Assembly: GCF_050279675.1 (NCBI RefSeq) | Contig: NZ_JBNNUK010000013.1 | Location: 35,001-99,000 of the forward strand | Direction: 5' to 3' | Source of the DNA: Viridibacillus sp050279675 | GTDB taxonomy: Bacteria > Bacillota > Bacilli > Bacillales_A > Planococcaceae | Length of the DNA stretch: 64,000 nucleotides | Shown: piece after piece, positions 26,759-36,280 of the stretch | How the letters are laid out: the number at the start of each line of letters is the position of its first letter | Position numbering within the stretch: position 1 is the first letter of the stretch | The notes under the pieces: generated by a model | Told to the model about the DNA's origin: nothing | Seen by the model: the letters and a program-made list of their open reading frames with translations, nothing else | The model's database searches: none | Position numbers and translations under genes: made by a program

Positions 26759-27103
26759 CTATACTATTAGATATTTTTTATGAACTGTAAAATTTGCCGC
26801 CAATAATATTCTAGCTAAATGTCTTCTAGGAGTAGCTTCTACTTGTTTATAAGTAGAGGAGGTGTGTAGATGACGAGCATTTGGGAACTCTCTTTTAAAA
26901 AGAGCACGGAGCTTATCACCCGATGAGTCAGCATCAAAAAATGCATACATTTCGCAGTCCTCATATGGTGCCAAGATTTCTTCTAATCGGCTCGCACTAA
27001 CTGTTCCATTCGTACATATTATCGGAATGTTCTCTGCTAATATTGGCGCAATTCGCAACTTATCTTGGCGCCCTTCCACGATAATCAGCTTGTTAAAAGT
27101 CAT
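26759..27103 (-). CDS. Toprim-domain protein (YusF-like)
   Basis: A 114-residue stand-alone Toprim domain. The catalytic glutamate is in LIIVEGRQDK (about residues 7-16) and the metal-binding aspartates in FFDADSSGDK (about 56-65). This is the metal site used by primases, topoisomerases and RNase M5-type nucleases. Small Toprim proteins of this kind are predicted nucleases or primase-like; the exact role is unknown. It is probably co-transcribed with the YusE-like gene. Confidence 0.82.
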   Translation of the reverse strand: MTFNKLIIVEGRQDKLRIAPILAENIPIICTNGTVSASRLEEILAPYEDCEMYAFFDADSSGDKLRALFKREFPNARHLHTSSTYKQVEATPRRHLARILLAANFTVHKKYLIV

Positions 27104-27148
27104 ATATACCCTCCTAACAAATACTTTTTGCCGTTTACCAAGTTTAAA

Positions 27149-27178
27149 AAAACGCCGAGCAAATGCACGGCGTTTTTA
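27149..27178 (-). terminator. Terminator of gcvH
   Basis: Hairpin AAAAACGCCG-agcaaatgca-CGGCGTTTTT immediately downstream of the gcvH stop codon. Confidence 0.9.
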
Positions 27179-27182
27179 GATC

Positions 27183-27563
27183 TTATTCTTCGATAATTGC
27201 TTCGTATTGTTCTGCAGTTAATAATGCATCAACTTGAGCGTTATCTGCTGGTTCTACTACAACCATCCATGCTTTTTCGTATGGTGATTCGTTAACGAAT
27301 TCTGGGCTTTCTTCTAGCTCTTCGTTAATTTCAACAACTTTACCAGAAATCGGAGCGTAAAGTTCAGATACAGTTTTTACCGATTCAACACTGCCGAACG
27401 GCTCGTCTGCTACTAATTCGTCGCCTACTTGTGGAAGTTCAACGAAAACGATATCACCTAGTTCTGATTGTGCGAAATGTGTAATACCGATACGTACTTT
27501 TCCGTCTTCAGTTTTTACCCACTCATGTTCTTCAGAATAGCGTAAGTCTTTTGGTGTGCTCAT
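27183..27563 (-). CDS. gcvH: Glycine cleavage system H protein
   Basis: A 126-residue lipoyl carrier protein. Lys63 in SVESVKTVSELY is the lipoylated residue. The hybrid beta-barrel fold is evident from the DIVFVELP and SPYEKAWMVVV segments. In Bacillales GcvH carries aminomethyl groups in glycine cleavage and also serves as the lipoyl relay for 2-oxoacid dehydrogenases, which ties it to lipA at 3145. No gcvT or gcvP is in the window. Single gene with its own ribosome site (GGAGGGGT) and terminator. Confidence 0.96.
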   Translation of the reverse strand: MSTPKDLRYSEEHEWVKTEDGKVRIGITHFAQSELGDIVFVELPQVGDELVADEPFGSVESVKTVSELYAPISGKVVEINEELEESPEFVNESPYEKAWMVVVEPADNAQVDALLTAEQYEAIIEE

Positions 27564-27641
27564 GAATACCCCTCCAAATATGTAATTAATTTCACTTTAA
27601 GTTTGACATATTTCCAGTGTAAAAACAAGCATATGTCTGTG

Positions 27642-27998
27642 TTATTTCCATGTCTGTTCAAAGTCTGATTCTTTAAATCCTAATGTCACTTTTTTACCGT
27701 CTGTAACGATTGGACGCTTGATTAACATACCATCTGATGCAAGCAATTCTAATTGCGCATCTTCCGACATATCAGCCAGTCGATCTTTCAATTGCAACTC
27801 TCTATACTTCATACCTGAAGTATTAAAAAATTTCTTCAATGGTAAACCACTAGCATCTAGATACTGTTTTAATTCCTCTTTAGAAGGTGTTTCTTCAACA
27901 ATGTGCTTATCTGTATAGTTTACCCCATTTTCGTCTAACCATGCTTTTGCTTTACGACAAGTTGTACATTTTGGATATTGAATAAATAAAATAGACAT
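27642..27998 (-). CDS. ArsC/Spx-family protein (YusI)
   Basis: About 118 residues of the ArsC/Spx thioredoxin-fold family. It has the N-terminal CTTC pair (YPKCTTCRKAKAWL), KKFFNTSGMKYREL, and LLASDGMLIKRPIV with the conserved arginine-proline turn. It matches YusI of B. subtilis and lies, as there, between gcvH and fadE. It is not the RNA-polymerase regulator Spx itself, because the characteristic C-terminal part is missing; function is unknown. The first ATG overlaps the GGAG ribosome site, so I start at the second ATG, two codons later. Confidence 0.85.
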   Translation of the reverse strand: MSILFIQYPKCTTCRKAKAWLDENGVNYTDKHIVEETPSKEELKQYLDASGLPLKKFFNTSGMKYRELQLKDRLADMSEDAQLELLASDGMLIKRPIVTDGKKVTLGFKESDFEQTWK

Positions 27999-28061
27999 AT
28001 ACATGCTCCTTTTTCCAAACTATTTAATTCTATTGTAGTGGGAGTATAGTCTACAAGCAAG

Positions 28062-28092
28062 AAATCCGAACACAATAGTTGTGTTCGGATTC
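28062..28092 (-). terminator. Terminator of the fad operon
   Basis: Perfect hairpin AATCCGAACACAA-tag-TTGTGTTCGGATT after fadE. Confidence 0.88.
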
Positions 28093-28106
28093 TCAACTAG
28101 CTTATT

Positions 28107-29891
28107 TTAGACAACAAATTTTTCTGCAGCAATCAGTTTAACTGATGCTTCACGTTTCTTCGCAATGACATTGTAAGGATTGTTACGAGTAAGTTTGCGA
28201 AGTGCAGATAACATCATACGAGCATTGTCTCCGTCAACAGCTGTAATGATTGTTTCTTTTGCTTCTTTTTCGATTTCTTCAAATGCTTCTTGACAGAAAA
28301 TTTGAGTGTATAGTAATTTTTGGCTTGCTTTATCTAACCCATCACGAGCAATAGCTTTTTCTGTACGTAACACAGTAGATTCCATTGCAAATAATTGGTT
28401 AGCGACATTCGCAATGTTCACTAGTAATTCTTGCTCAGCATCTAATTTCGGGCCATATTTTTGTGCAGCAAGACCAGATGCTAATAGAGCGATTTTCTTC
28501 GCATTTTTTACAAGATATTTTTCTTGTGCTAATGGCTCATTAGCTATTTCTTCAGGCATTAGCATTAATAGTTCTTGTTGTAGGCTCTGCGCTTGTTGCA
28601 ATAAAGGTAACTCACCTTTCATTGCTTTTTTCATAAATGTGCCCGGTATGATAAAACGGTTAATTTCGTTTGTTCCTTCGAAAATTCGGTTAATACGTGA
28701 GTCACGGTAAATGCGCTCTACTTCATACTCTTGCATGAAACCATATCCACCATGTAATTGCACCGCTTCATCTGCGATATAGTCAAGTGTTTCAGAACCA
28801 AAAACCTTATTGATAGAACATTCAATAGCATATTCTGCAATTGATGCTGCAATCGCTTTGCCGTCTTTTTGTTCGTTTTCACTTAATTGGCCCATACGAT
28901 CTTCAAAGTATCCTACTGTACGGTAGATTAAACTTTCAGTAGCGTATAATTTTGAAGCCATTGTTGATAATTTTTCTTTCGTTAAATTGAAAGATGAAAT
29001 AGGTGTTTTAAATTGTTGACGTTGGTTTGTATACGAAATCGCTAATTCAAGAGCACGCTTTGATGCACCAATTGAGCCAACACCTAATTTGTAACGACCG
29101 ATGTTCAAAATGTTAAATGCAATAATGTGACCGCGACCTACTTCACCAAGTAGGTTTTCCACTGGCACATTTACATCTTCTAAAATCAGTGTGCGAGTTG
29201 AAGAAGATTTAATCCCCATTTTCTTTTCTTCTGCACCGACAGAAACACCTGGATAATTGCGTTCTACTATGAATGCTGAGAATTTATCTCCATCAATTTT
29301 CGCATATACGACGAATACATCAGCAAAACCAGCGTTTGTAATCCATTGCTTTTCGCCGTTTAATACATAATGTGTGCCTTCTGCATTTAATTTTGCCACT
29401 GTTTTAGCACCTAATGCATCCGATCCAGAACCTGGCTCTGTTAATGCATAAGCTGCAATTAACTCACCAGATGCAAGCTTAGGTAAGTACTGTTGTTTTT
29501 GATCTTCATTACCGAATAATACGATTGGTAATGAACCAATTCCAACATGTGCACCGTGTGTAATCGAGAATCCGCCAGCTACTGACATTTTCTCAGCAAT
29601 TAATGCCGATGTTACTTTGTCTAAGCCTAGTCCTTCATATTCTTCAGGTACATCTGCAGCTAAAAGGCCCAGTTCACCAGCTTTTTTCAATAATCGTACG
29701 GAATGATCAAACTCGTGATTTTCTAAGTTTTCGACGACTGGTAATACTTCATTTTGCACATAGTCCTCTGTTGTTTTAGCAATCATTTTATGCTCTTCTG
29801 TGAAATCTTCTGGCGTAAATACACGATCAAGTTCTACATCTTCAGTTAAAAAGCTACCGCCTTTAATGATATTCGCTAATTTCTCTGTCAT
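28107..29891 (-). CDS. fadE: Acyl-CoA dehydrogenase FadE
   Basis: A 594-residue flavoprotein that introduces the first double bond in fatty-acid beta-oxidation. N-terminal helical and central beta domains include YALTEPGSGSDA and WITNAGFADVFVVYA. The C-terminal FAD/CoA part has LHGGYGFMQEYEVERIYRD, ending in EGTNEINR, which is typical of the catalytic-glutamate neighbourhood. The extra C-terminal extension of about 170 residues is normal for the FadE/YusJ type. It is the third gene of fadN-fadA-fadE, 27 bases after fadA. Confidence 0.94.
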   Translation of the reverse strand: MTEKLANIIKGGSFLTEDVELDRVFTPEDFTEEHKMIAKTTEDYVQNEVLPVVENLENHEFDHSVRLLKKAGELGLLAADVPEEYEGLGLDKVTSALIAEKMSVAGGFSITHGAHVGIGSLPIVLFGNEDQKQQYLPKLASGELIAAYALTEPGSGSDALGAKTVAKLNAEGTHYVLNGEKQWITNAGFADVFVVYAKIDGDKFSAFIVERNYPGVSVGAEEKKMGIKSSSTRTLILEDVNVPVENLLGEVGRGHIIAFNILNIGRYKLGVGSIGASKRALELAISYTNQRQQFKTPISSFNLTKEKLSTMASKLYATESLIYRTVGYFEDRMGQLSENEQKDGKAIAASIAEYAIECSINKVFGSETLDYIADEAVQLHGGYGFMQEYEVERIYRDSRINRIFEGTNEINRFIIPGTFMKKAMKGELPLLQQAQSLQQELLMLMPEEIANEPLAQEKYLVKNAKKIALLASGLAAQKYGPKLDAEQELLVNIANVANQLFAMESTVLRTEKAIARDGLDKASQKLLYTQIFCQEAFEEIEKEAKETIITAVDGDNARMMLSALRKLTRNNPYNVIAKKREASVKLIAAEKFVV

Positions 29892-29918
29892 AATAATCGC
29901 TCCCCTTTTGTGTGTTAT

Positions 29919-31091
29919 TTATAGAATTTCAAATACGCCAGCAGCTCCCATACCGCCACCGATACACATTGTTACTACACCATACTTTTTGCCTTGACGT
30001 TTTAACTCATGAATTAACTTCAATGTTAGGATGGAACCTGTAGCACCAAGCGGATGCCCTAATGCAATTGCACCACCATTTACATTCACCTTTTCAAGGT
30101 CGATGCCTAGTTCACGTACCACTTGGATAGATTGTGAAGCAAATGCTTCGTTAATTTCCCATAGGTCAATATCTTCAATAGATAGGCCCGCAATTTTCAG
30201 CGCCTTCGGTACAGCAACTGTTGGGCCAATCCCCATAATTTCAGGAGGGACTCCACCTACTGCAAAGGATAAAAATTTCGCCATTGGCTTTAAGCCTTGT
30301 GCTTCAGCCTCTTCACGGTCCATAACAAGTACTGCTGCTGCACCATCTGAAGTTTGTGAAGCATTACCTGCTGTTACACTTCCAGTTACTGAAAACGCTG
30401 GGCGTAATTTCGCAAGTGTTTCTTGAGATGTACCAACACGTACACCTTCATCCATATCAAAAGTGAATTTTCTCTCTTGCAAATTATTCCCCGCATCCAC
30501 GTATCGTTGCACGACTTCCACTGGAACGATTTCATCGACGAATTTACCTTCTTGAATTGCTTTTGCCGCTAATTCATGTGAACGAACAGCAAAGGCATCT
30601 TGATCCTCACGACTAACATCATATTTCTTAGCCACTTCTTCCGCTGTATGCCCCATACTCATATAATATTGTGGGGCAGTTTCCGCTAAAGTCGCATTAG
30701 GTCTAATCACATTACCCATCATTGGTACTAGACTCATAGATTCAATACCGCCTGCAATAATAGCCTTTGAATGTCCAAGCATAATACGTTCTGCAGCATA
30801 AGCGATTGATTGTAAACCTGATGAACAGAATCGATTAACTGTTACAGCTGGTGTTGTATCAGGTAGCCCAGCAAGCGCTCCTATATTACGCGCAATATTC
30901 ATCCCTTGTTCTGCTTCTGGCATAGCGCAGCCAAGAATTAAATCATCTATGTCCCCTTCATAACCTGCTCTTTGTAATGTCTCTTTCACAACTAATGCTC
31001 CAAGATCATCAGGACGAATAGTTGCTAAAGATCCTTTTTTTGCTTTTCCAACAGGTGTTCTTGCACCTGCTACAATAACAGCTTCACGCAT
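29919..31091 (-). CDS. fadA: Acetyl-CoA acyltransferase (thiolase) FadA
   Basis: A 390-residue degradative thiolase. Cys89 in NRFCSSGLQ forms the acyl-enzyme, the histidine in GGAIALGHPLGATG and the second cysteine in TMCIGGGMGAAG complete the active site. It cleaves 3-ketoacyl-CoA to acetyl-CoA and a shortened acyl-CoA. An upstream in-frame ATG overlaps the ribosome site AAGGGGGA; the ATG seven codons later yields MREAVIVAGARTP, the normal start. It lies 31 bases after fadN. Confidence 0.95.
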   Translation of the reverse strand: MREAVIVAGARTPVGKAKKGSLATIRPDDLGALVVKETLQRAGYEGDIDDLILGCAMPEAEQGMNIARNIGALAGLPDTTPAVTVNRFCSSGLQSIAYAAERIMLGHSKAIIAGGIESMSLVPMMGNVIRPNATLAETAPQYYMSMGHTAEEVAKKYDVSREDQDAFAVRSHELAAKAIQEGKFVDEIVPVEVVQRYVDAGNNLQERKFTFDMDEGVRVGTSQETLAKLRPAFSVTGSVTAGNASQTSDGAAAVLVMDREEAEAQGLKPMAKFLSFAVGGVPPEIMGIGPTVAVPKALKIAGLSIEDIDLWEINEAFASQSIQVVRELGIDLEKVNVNGGAIALGHPLGATGSILTLKLIHELKRQGKKYGVVTMCIGGGMGAAGVFEIL

Positions 31092-31122
31092 AGTAGATTC
31101 CCCCTTAATCACTTCTCTAAAA

Positions 31123-33507
31123 TTAGTTGCGAAGTGGTTTCCCTTTCACTAACATATGTTGCATTCTAGCTTGTGATTTTGGCTCTGCAACAAGGCTTAA
31201 GAACGCTTCACGCTCTAAATCTAGTAAGTATTGTTCATCCACTAATGTGCCGTATGGAACTTTGCCGCCTGCTAAAACATACGCAAGCTTTTTCGCTATT
31301 TTCAAATCATGCTCACTAATGTAGCCTGATTGATACATTCCTTGTGCTCCTAACAATAGTGTTGCATAACCAGTTTCACCTACAACCGGCACCTTAGTTC
31401 TAATTGGCGCTGTATAACCACCTTCATATAATGCCAATGCAGCTTGTTTGGCGTCATATAGTTGGTGTTCAGAGTTAACGCTAATACCATCTGCAAAATT
31501 CAAGAAATTATTTTCGCGTGCTTCCTCAGCAGATGTGGAAACTTTCGCCATTGCGATAGATTCAAATACTTTATTTGCGATATTTTGATAATCGACTTGT
31601 ACTCCATTTGGTAATCCTTTTAAATGCTTTAAGTACAATTCTTTATTACCGCCACCGCCTGGAATTAGACCTACACCTACTTCCACTAGCCCCATATACG
31701 TTTCCATTGTTGCTTGAATATGAGCTGCTGGTAAACAAACTTCAGAACCGCCACCAAGCGTCATAGCAAATGGTGCTGCCACTACTGGTTTTGAACTGTA
31801 CTTAATTTTCATCATTGCATTTTGGAAACCACGTATCGTGAAGTCTAATTCGAAAATGTTGTCATCTTGGGCTTCCATAAGAATCATTCCTAAGTTGGCA
31901 CCAACGCAGAAGTTCTTCCCTTGGTTACCAATAACAAGCCCTTTGTAATTTGCTTCTACCTCATCAATCGCATAATTAATCATTTGTATTACATCTAAAC
32001 CGATAGCGTTTGCTTGTGAATGGAATTCCAGTAACGCAATGCCATCCCCCATATCGATTAAGCTAGCTCCTGAGTTGGATTTAATAACACCGTGTTTTTT
32101 CTTGTAGCGCTTTAAATCGATTACTTTTTCATTAACCGCTACTAGCTTGTAATCTTCACCGTCAAAGTAAGCTAATCCATCCTCTAGTTCTTTATAAAAA
32201 GTTTCATAGCCTTTTGCTAGTAAGCCTTCTACGAAACTAGGAATTTCTTTACCTTCAGCAGTCATCTTCTCAACTGATTTCTTGACACCTATTGCATCCC
32301 AAATTTCAAAAGGTCCTTGTGTCCAGCCGAAACCCCATTTCATGGCGTTATCGATTGCGACAATGTCATCGGCAATTTCACCATGTAATTGTGCTGAGTA
32401 AAGTAAAGTTGGTGCTAGCACATTCCACAATAATTCTCCTGTACGGTCATCAGCATATGTTAACAACTTCACTTTCGCTGCTAATCCTTTTTGTTGCTTT
32501 GCCATTTCAATTGAAGGAGTGCGGAGTTTTTTTACTGGTTCATATTCAAATGTATCTGTATTTAACTCTAATATCTCTTTTCCTTTTTTAATGAAGAACC
32601 CTTGACCTGACTTCGCTCCAAGCCAGCCATTATCAACCATCTTCTGAAGATAAGCTGGTACTTCAAAAACTTGTTGCTCTTCGCCAGTTGTTTGATCATA
32701 TACATTTTTTGCTACGTGAACGAAAGTATCTAAGCCAACAACATCTAATGTACGAAGAGTTGCTGATTTTGGACGGCCGATTAACGGTCCTGTAACAGAA
32801 TCTACTTCACCAACCGAAAAACCACGCTCTTGCATTTCACGTAAAGTAACAAGCAAGCCATATGTACCAATCCGATTAGCTATGAAATTTGGTGTATCTT
32901 TTGCTAGAACGACACCTTTTCCTAGTTTGTCTTCTCCAAATTCCTTCATAAATGTCACTACATCAGGACAAGTATTCTTTGCCGGAATTACTTCAAGTAG
33001 TTTCAAATAGCGTGGTGGATTGAAGAAATGAGTGCCTAGGAAATGCTTTTGAAAGTCCTCTGAAAGACCTTCAGCCATTGCATCAATACTTATGCCTGAT
33101 GTATTTGAACTAATAATTGTACCTGGTTGACGTACTGTATCAATTTTTTCATATAGATTCTTTTTAATAGCTAAGTTTTCAACGACAACCTCTATAATCC
33201 AATCCACTTCTTTTAGTTTTTCAAGATCATCCTCAAAATTCCCTACCGATAATAGTGCTAAGTTTTTCTTTGCAGTTAATGGTGCTGGTTTTTGTTTTAA
33301 AAGCTTTTGTAATGCAGTTTCTGCAAATCGATTACGAACGATCGAACTATCTATAGTAAGCCCCTTCGCTTCTTCCTCTTTAGTCAATTCCTTTGGTACG
33401 ATATCAAGTAAAATTGTTGGAATACCGATGTTTGCTAAATGGGCTGCGATCCCCGAACCCATTACCCCCGAACCTAATACAGCTGCCTTCTTAATTTGAT
33501 AAGCCAT
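31123..33507 (-). CDS. fadN: 3-hydroxyacyl-CoA dehydrogenase/enoyl-CoA hydratase FadN
   Basis: A 794-residue bifunctional beta-oxidation enzyme. The order is the reverse of E. coli FadB. An NAD-binding 3-hydroxyacyl-CoA dehydrogenase comes first (GSGVMGSGIAAHLA, then SSNTSGIS and HFFNPPRY). The crotonase-type enoyl-CoA hydratase is C-terminal (about 490-700), with the oxyanion-hole segment MTLGGGSEVCLPA. The longer frame begins inside the FadR operator; MAYQIKKAAVLG follows GGGAGGAT and is the true start. It is the first gene of the operon. Confidence 0.95.
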   Translation of the reverse strand: MAYQIKKAAVLGSGVMGSGIAAHLANIGIPTILLDIVPKELTKEEEAKGLTIDSSIVRNRFAETALQKLLKQKPAPLTAKKNLALLSVGNFEDDLEKLKEVDWIIEVVVENLAIKKNLYEKIDTVRQPGTIISSNTSGISIDAMAEGLSEDFQKHFLGTHFFNPPRYLKLLEVIPAKNTCPDVVTFMKEFGEDKLGKGVVLAKDTPNFIANRIGTYGLLVTLREMQERGFSVGEVDSVTGPLIGRPKSATLRTLDVVGLDTFVHVAKNVYDQTTGEEQQVFEVPAYLQKMVDNGWLGAKSGQGFFIKKGKEILELNTDTFEYEPVKKLRTPSIEMAKQQKGLAAKVKLLTYADDRTGELLWNVLAPTLLYSAQLHGEIADDIVAIDNAMKWGFGWTQGPFEIWDAIGVKKSVEKMTAEGKEIPSFVEGLLAKGYETFYKELEDGLAYFDGEDYKLVAVNEKVIDLKRYKKKHGVIKSNSGASLIDMGDGIALLEFHSQANAIGLDVIQMINYAIDEVEANYKGLVIGNQGKNFCVGANLGMILMEAQDDNIFELDFTIRGFQNAMMKIKYSSKPVVAAPFAMTLGGGSEVCLPAAHIQATMETYMGLVEVGVGLIPGGGGNKELYLKHLKGLPNGVQVDYQNIANKVFESIAMAKVSTSAEEARENNFLNFADGISVNSEHQLYDAKQAALALYEGGYTAPIRTKVPVVGETGYATLLLGAQGMYQSGYISEHDLKIAKKLAYVLAGGKVPYGTLVDEQYLLDLEREAFLSLVAEPKSQARMQHMLVKGKPLRN

Positions 33508-33533
33508 GAGCAAATCCTCCCTTTTCCCCTTTT

Positions 33534-33551
33534 TGAATGAATGCTCATTCA
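33534..33551. promoter_or_regulatory. FadR (TetR-type) operator upstream of fadN
   Basis: TGAATGAATGCTCATTCA has perfect 7-bp arms and matches the Bacillus FadR consensus TGAATGA-N4-TCATTCA. It lies 27 bases before the fadN start, where a bound repressor would block transcription until long-chain acyl-CoA releases it (family knowledge). The regulator gene is not in the window. Confidence 0.85.
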
Positions 33552-33764
33552 TTTTATGAGTAAAAAAAATAAAACTTCCTTATCTGCTTATAAGTTTAGA
33601 CTATTTTCTATATTTTCGCAATAATCAAATTCACTGAAAATACAAAAATATGGATTTAATTTTAAATATATTCCTTTTTACAGGCGGGACTCACTTTTTT
33701 AAAACAAGTTGCTTTCAGGGCTAACAAAAAACGTGTACACTATTTCAATAGGAGGGATTTACTT

Positions 33765-34091
33765 ATGAAACCAATTACAACTATCGAACAATTTAATGCA
33801 ACTACTGCGACAACAAAACCTGTGATCGTAAAATTCCACGCTGGATGGTGCCCTGACTGCACACGCATGGATATGTTCATCGATCCTATTATCGAAGAAT
33901 ACAATCAATACGATTGGTATGAATTAAATCGCGATGAGCTTCCAGAGCTTGCTGAAAAGTATGATGTAATGGGTATTCCTAGCTTACTGATCTTCAAAGA
34001 GGGCGAAAAGTTGGCTCACCTTCACAGTGCAAATGCTAAATCACCAGCTCAAGTAACTGAGTTTTTAGAAGCTCAAAAGGAAAAAGCATAA
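33765..34091 (+). CDS. Thioredoxin-family protein (YdbP-like)
   Basis: A 108-residue cytosolic thioredoxin-fold protein with the redox centre WCPDC (about residues 28-32) and the cis-proline loop MGIPSLLIF. Near-identical spacing and wording (TRMDMFIDPIIEEYNQYDWYELN, HLHSANAKSP) point to YdbP of B. subtilis. The CPDC pair suggests a reductase or monothiol-exchange role; the partner is unknown. Ribosome site GGAGGG. Its own terminator follows at 34111. Confidence 0.87.
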   Translation: MKPITTIEQFNATTATTKPVIVKFHAGWCPDCTRMDMFIDPIIEEYNQYDWYELNRDELPELAEKYDVMGIPSLLIFKEGEKLAHLHSANAKSPAQVTEFLEAQKEKA

Positions 34092-34110
34092 CATTGTTTA
34101 ACGGATAGAC

Positions 34111-34147
34111 TGTAGACAACTCGAAGAATTTCGAGTTTGTCTACAGT
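34111..34147 (+). terminator. Terminator after the YdbP-like gene
   Basis: Hairpin with outer arms CTGTAGACAA and TTGTCTACAG and inner CTCGAA/TTTCGAG, followed by a T-rich run. Confidence 0.85.
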
Positions 34148-34176
34148 CTTTTTCTTTTAAAAAATAAATAGATAGG

Positions 34177-34240
34177 AACGTTGATTTCCGCTACGATGGA
34201 CGCTTGCCGCGGGCGGGCGCCACCTCCGCTCCAATCAACT
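34177..34240. repeat. Short palindromic intergenic repeat, copy A
   Basis: Sequence beginning AACGTTGATTTCCGCTACG and ending CTCCGCTCCAATCAACT; the ends form an imperfect inverted repeat (GTTGATT/AATCAAC) around a GC-rich centre. A related copy is at 49574-49625. The rest of 34241-34685 shows nothing I can assign. Confidence 0.7.
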
Positions 34241-34685
34241 ACACATGTAATATAAACAAATCTTTTAAGATGATGGGAAATAAAAAAATATCGAAAGAAA
34301 TCAAATTGAAATGATTGCTTTGGATCAACTAGTACCCAAGAACATATTATAGGGAAAACTGAGGACGCGGTGACCAACCTTACTTACTTTTGCTGTTGTG
34401 AATTTAAAGAAACTCGCCAATTGTACTTGGCAAGTTCAAAAATGGAAAGTAAGTTAGTGTCTATCCGTTTTTTCTTGTTTATATTGTAATATACTATGTA
34501 TTCTATTCATGAAAAGTTCTAACAATTACATACTTACGTTGCAATAATAATGTTAAAAAAACAAATCAAATTTACATATTTTGTTGTCTGAAAATGGTTT
34601 GTATCTAAAATCTTTTCTAATAGTAACTACGAGTTGAATCCTTTCTCATTTATATTCATACATTCTTTTTATGGAGGCGAATTAT

Positions 34686-35207
34686 ATGCGCATTCAATTA
34701 CCTGTAAATGGGCAATCCCAACATGCCGATAATGTGCTTAAAAAATTCCGGAATTCTGCATGTGGACCAACAACCGCTGCGGTCATGTTGGACTACCTAT
34801 TACCTCATGAAACAACAAAAAGCATCAATCAGCTTTATAAACAGCTCGGAACGACACCAATCGGCCTTTTTAAGTACCGCTTCATTCGTAATATGCGGAA
34901 ATTAATTGGGCCAGATTGGTCTATTCAAAGCTGTAGCTTACATGATGCTTTGTTTGAATTGCGCGAGGGAAGACCCGTTGCAATGAAGTTTGATAAATAT
35001 TTTTCATTTCATTTTCACTTAAATCCCACATATGCCTATCACTGGGTACCACTCATCGGTTTTGAAGAGGTTGAGAATGATGTCATTCTTATTGTTCATG
35101 ATAATGGTGGACAAAATCGCAATAGTGAAATACGCGAAATTTCATATAAAGCCAATCAAAAAGTGCTTAGCTTTGTAAAAATGACACCTTTAGCCAATTG
35201 GGAATAA
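34686..35207 (+). CDS. C39-like cysteine peptidase-fold protein
   Basis: A 173-residue protein with a papain/C39-like triad in the right order: Cys26 in SACGPTTAAVMLDY, His119 in YAYHWVPLIGF and Asp139 in IVHDNGG. There is no signal peptide or fused ABC transporter, so it is probably a cytosolic peptidase or a transglutaminase-like relative; the substrate is unknown. The first ATG of the frame lies within the ribosome site GGAGGCG, so I start five codons later at MRIQLPVNG. Its 3' end overlaps the convergent exonuclease gene by 18 bases. Confidence 0.7.
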   Translation: MRIQLPVNGQSQHADNVLKKFRNSACGPTTAAVMLDYLLPHETTKSINQLYKQLGTTPIGLFKYRFIRNMRKLIGPDWSIQSCSLHDALFELREGRPVAMKFDKYFSFHFHLNPTYAYHWVPLIGFEEVENDVILIVHDNGGQNRNSEIREISYKANQKVLSFVKMTPLANWE

Positions 35208-36077
35208 TGATTTTGCATGGCGTGAAATCAATGAATAACCATCCAACGTTAATTGATCAAGCTTTTCTTGCGTTAGTAATGGCAAAGATAAATCATCAAT
35301 TGTCGCATGAATTGGCACTTCTGTATGAATTTTTGCTAGCTGATGTGAAAGCTTTAACATCTCTTCATATTCAGTGATTTTAGAACGTTGAGCTGGTTTA
35401 AGTTCATCAATAGCAGCTAATACACCATCAACTGAACCATATGTTTGAATGAGGTTCAACGCGGTTTTCGGACCTATACCTTTAACACCAGGATAGCCAT
35501 CACTTGAGTCACCCATAAATGCTTTGACATCAGCAAATAATGCAGGTGCAATCGCGTATTCTTCTTCGAAGCGTTGTACATCATAGACATTATATTCTGT
35601 ATAGCCTTTTTTCGTTAAGGCAATTGTGGTAGAAGGATTTAATAACTGTAGTAAATCCTTATCTCCACTTACAACTGTTATCTTCGCATCGTTTTTCCAT
35701 TTTTCAACCATTGAGCCAATTGTATCGTCTGCTTCCATTCCTACTTCACCAAAGTTTTTCCAACCAATCATTTCCGAAACGTCCTTCGCCATATCAAATT
35801 GTGGTTTCAATTCATCTGGTGGACTCGGACGATTTGCTTTATAGCCATCAAATAGATCATTTCGGAAAGTGTGTACACCCATATCCCAACATACGGCCAA
35901 ATGAGTCGGTTTCATCATCGATTGTGCAGTCAAAACATGACGTGCAAAACCTTGTACTCCATTTGTCGGGGTACCGTCTGCTTTTCTAAAAAACTGGTTC
36001 ATCGGAGCTGTTGCAAAAAACGAACGGAATAACAGTGCCATTCCATCTACTACTAAAATATGTGGTTGCTCATTCAT
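35190..36077 (-). CDS. 5'-3' exonuclease (YpcP type)
   Basis: A 295-residue stand-alone homologue of the DNA polymerase I 5'-nuclease domain. Metal-binding acidic residues lie in LVVDGMALLFRSFF, MEADDTIGSM, VSGDKDLLQLL and MGDSSDGYPGVKGIGPKTA; the last is the helix-hairpin-helix. It should remove RNA primers and flaps during replication and repair. B. subtilis has the same kind of second enzyme (YpcP). Start ATG follows GAGAGGATATATATA. Confidence 0.92.
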   Translation of the reverse strand: MNEQPHILVVDGMALLFRSFFATAPMNQFFRKADGTPTNGVQGFARHVLTAQSMMKPTHLAVCWDMGVHTFRNDLFDGYKANRPSPPDELKPQFDMAKDVSEMIGWKNFGEVGMEADDTIGSMVEKWKNDAKITVVSGDKDLLQLLNPSTTIALTKKGYTEYNVYDVQRFEEEYAIAPALFADVKAFMGDSSDGYPGVKGIGPKTALNLIQTYGSVDGVLAAIDELKPAQRSKITEYEEMLKLSHQLAKIHTEVPIHATIDDLSLPLLTQEKLDQLTLDGYSLISRHAKSLFPIG

Positions 36078-36226
36078 TATATATATCCTCTCAATCTGTT
36101 CACTTTAATATCTATTAAGCATTCATTATAACAAATATCTAGATAGAATGATTATGTTGTGCATTCTATGGGTAAATATGAATAGATTTGTAAGGGGGGT
36201 ATTAAAAAATGAATGTACATATATAA

Positions 36227-36273
36227 AAACGCGTCTATTATTAGCAGGTAACTGCTAGTAATTAGACGCGTTA
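36227..36273 (-). terminator. Terminator of hutH
   Basis: Hairpin with arms AACGCGTCTA and TAGACGCGTT around inner TTAGCAGGTAACTGCTAG; it ends eight bases after the hutH stop codon. Confidence 0.85.
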
Positions 36274-36280
36274 TGTCTGT

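Noticed and set aside
28306..28710. Plus-strand 134-codon frame opposite fadE
   Set aside because: Antisense shadow of a well-conserved gene, with low-complexity hydrophobic translation.
34141..34377. Minus-strand frame of 78 codons downstream of the YdbP-like gene
   Set aside because: It runs through a terminator stem and the palindromic repeat; composition is not coding-like and it has no ribosome site.
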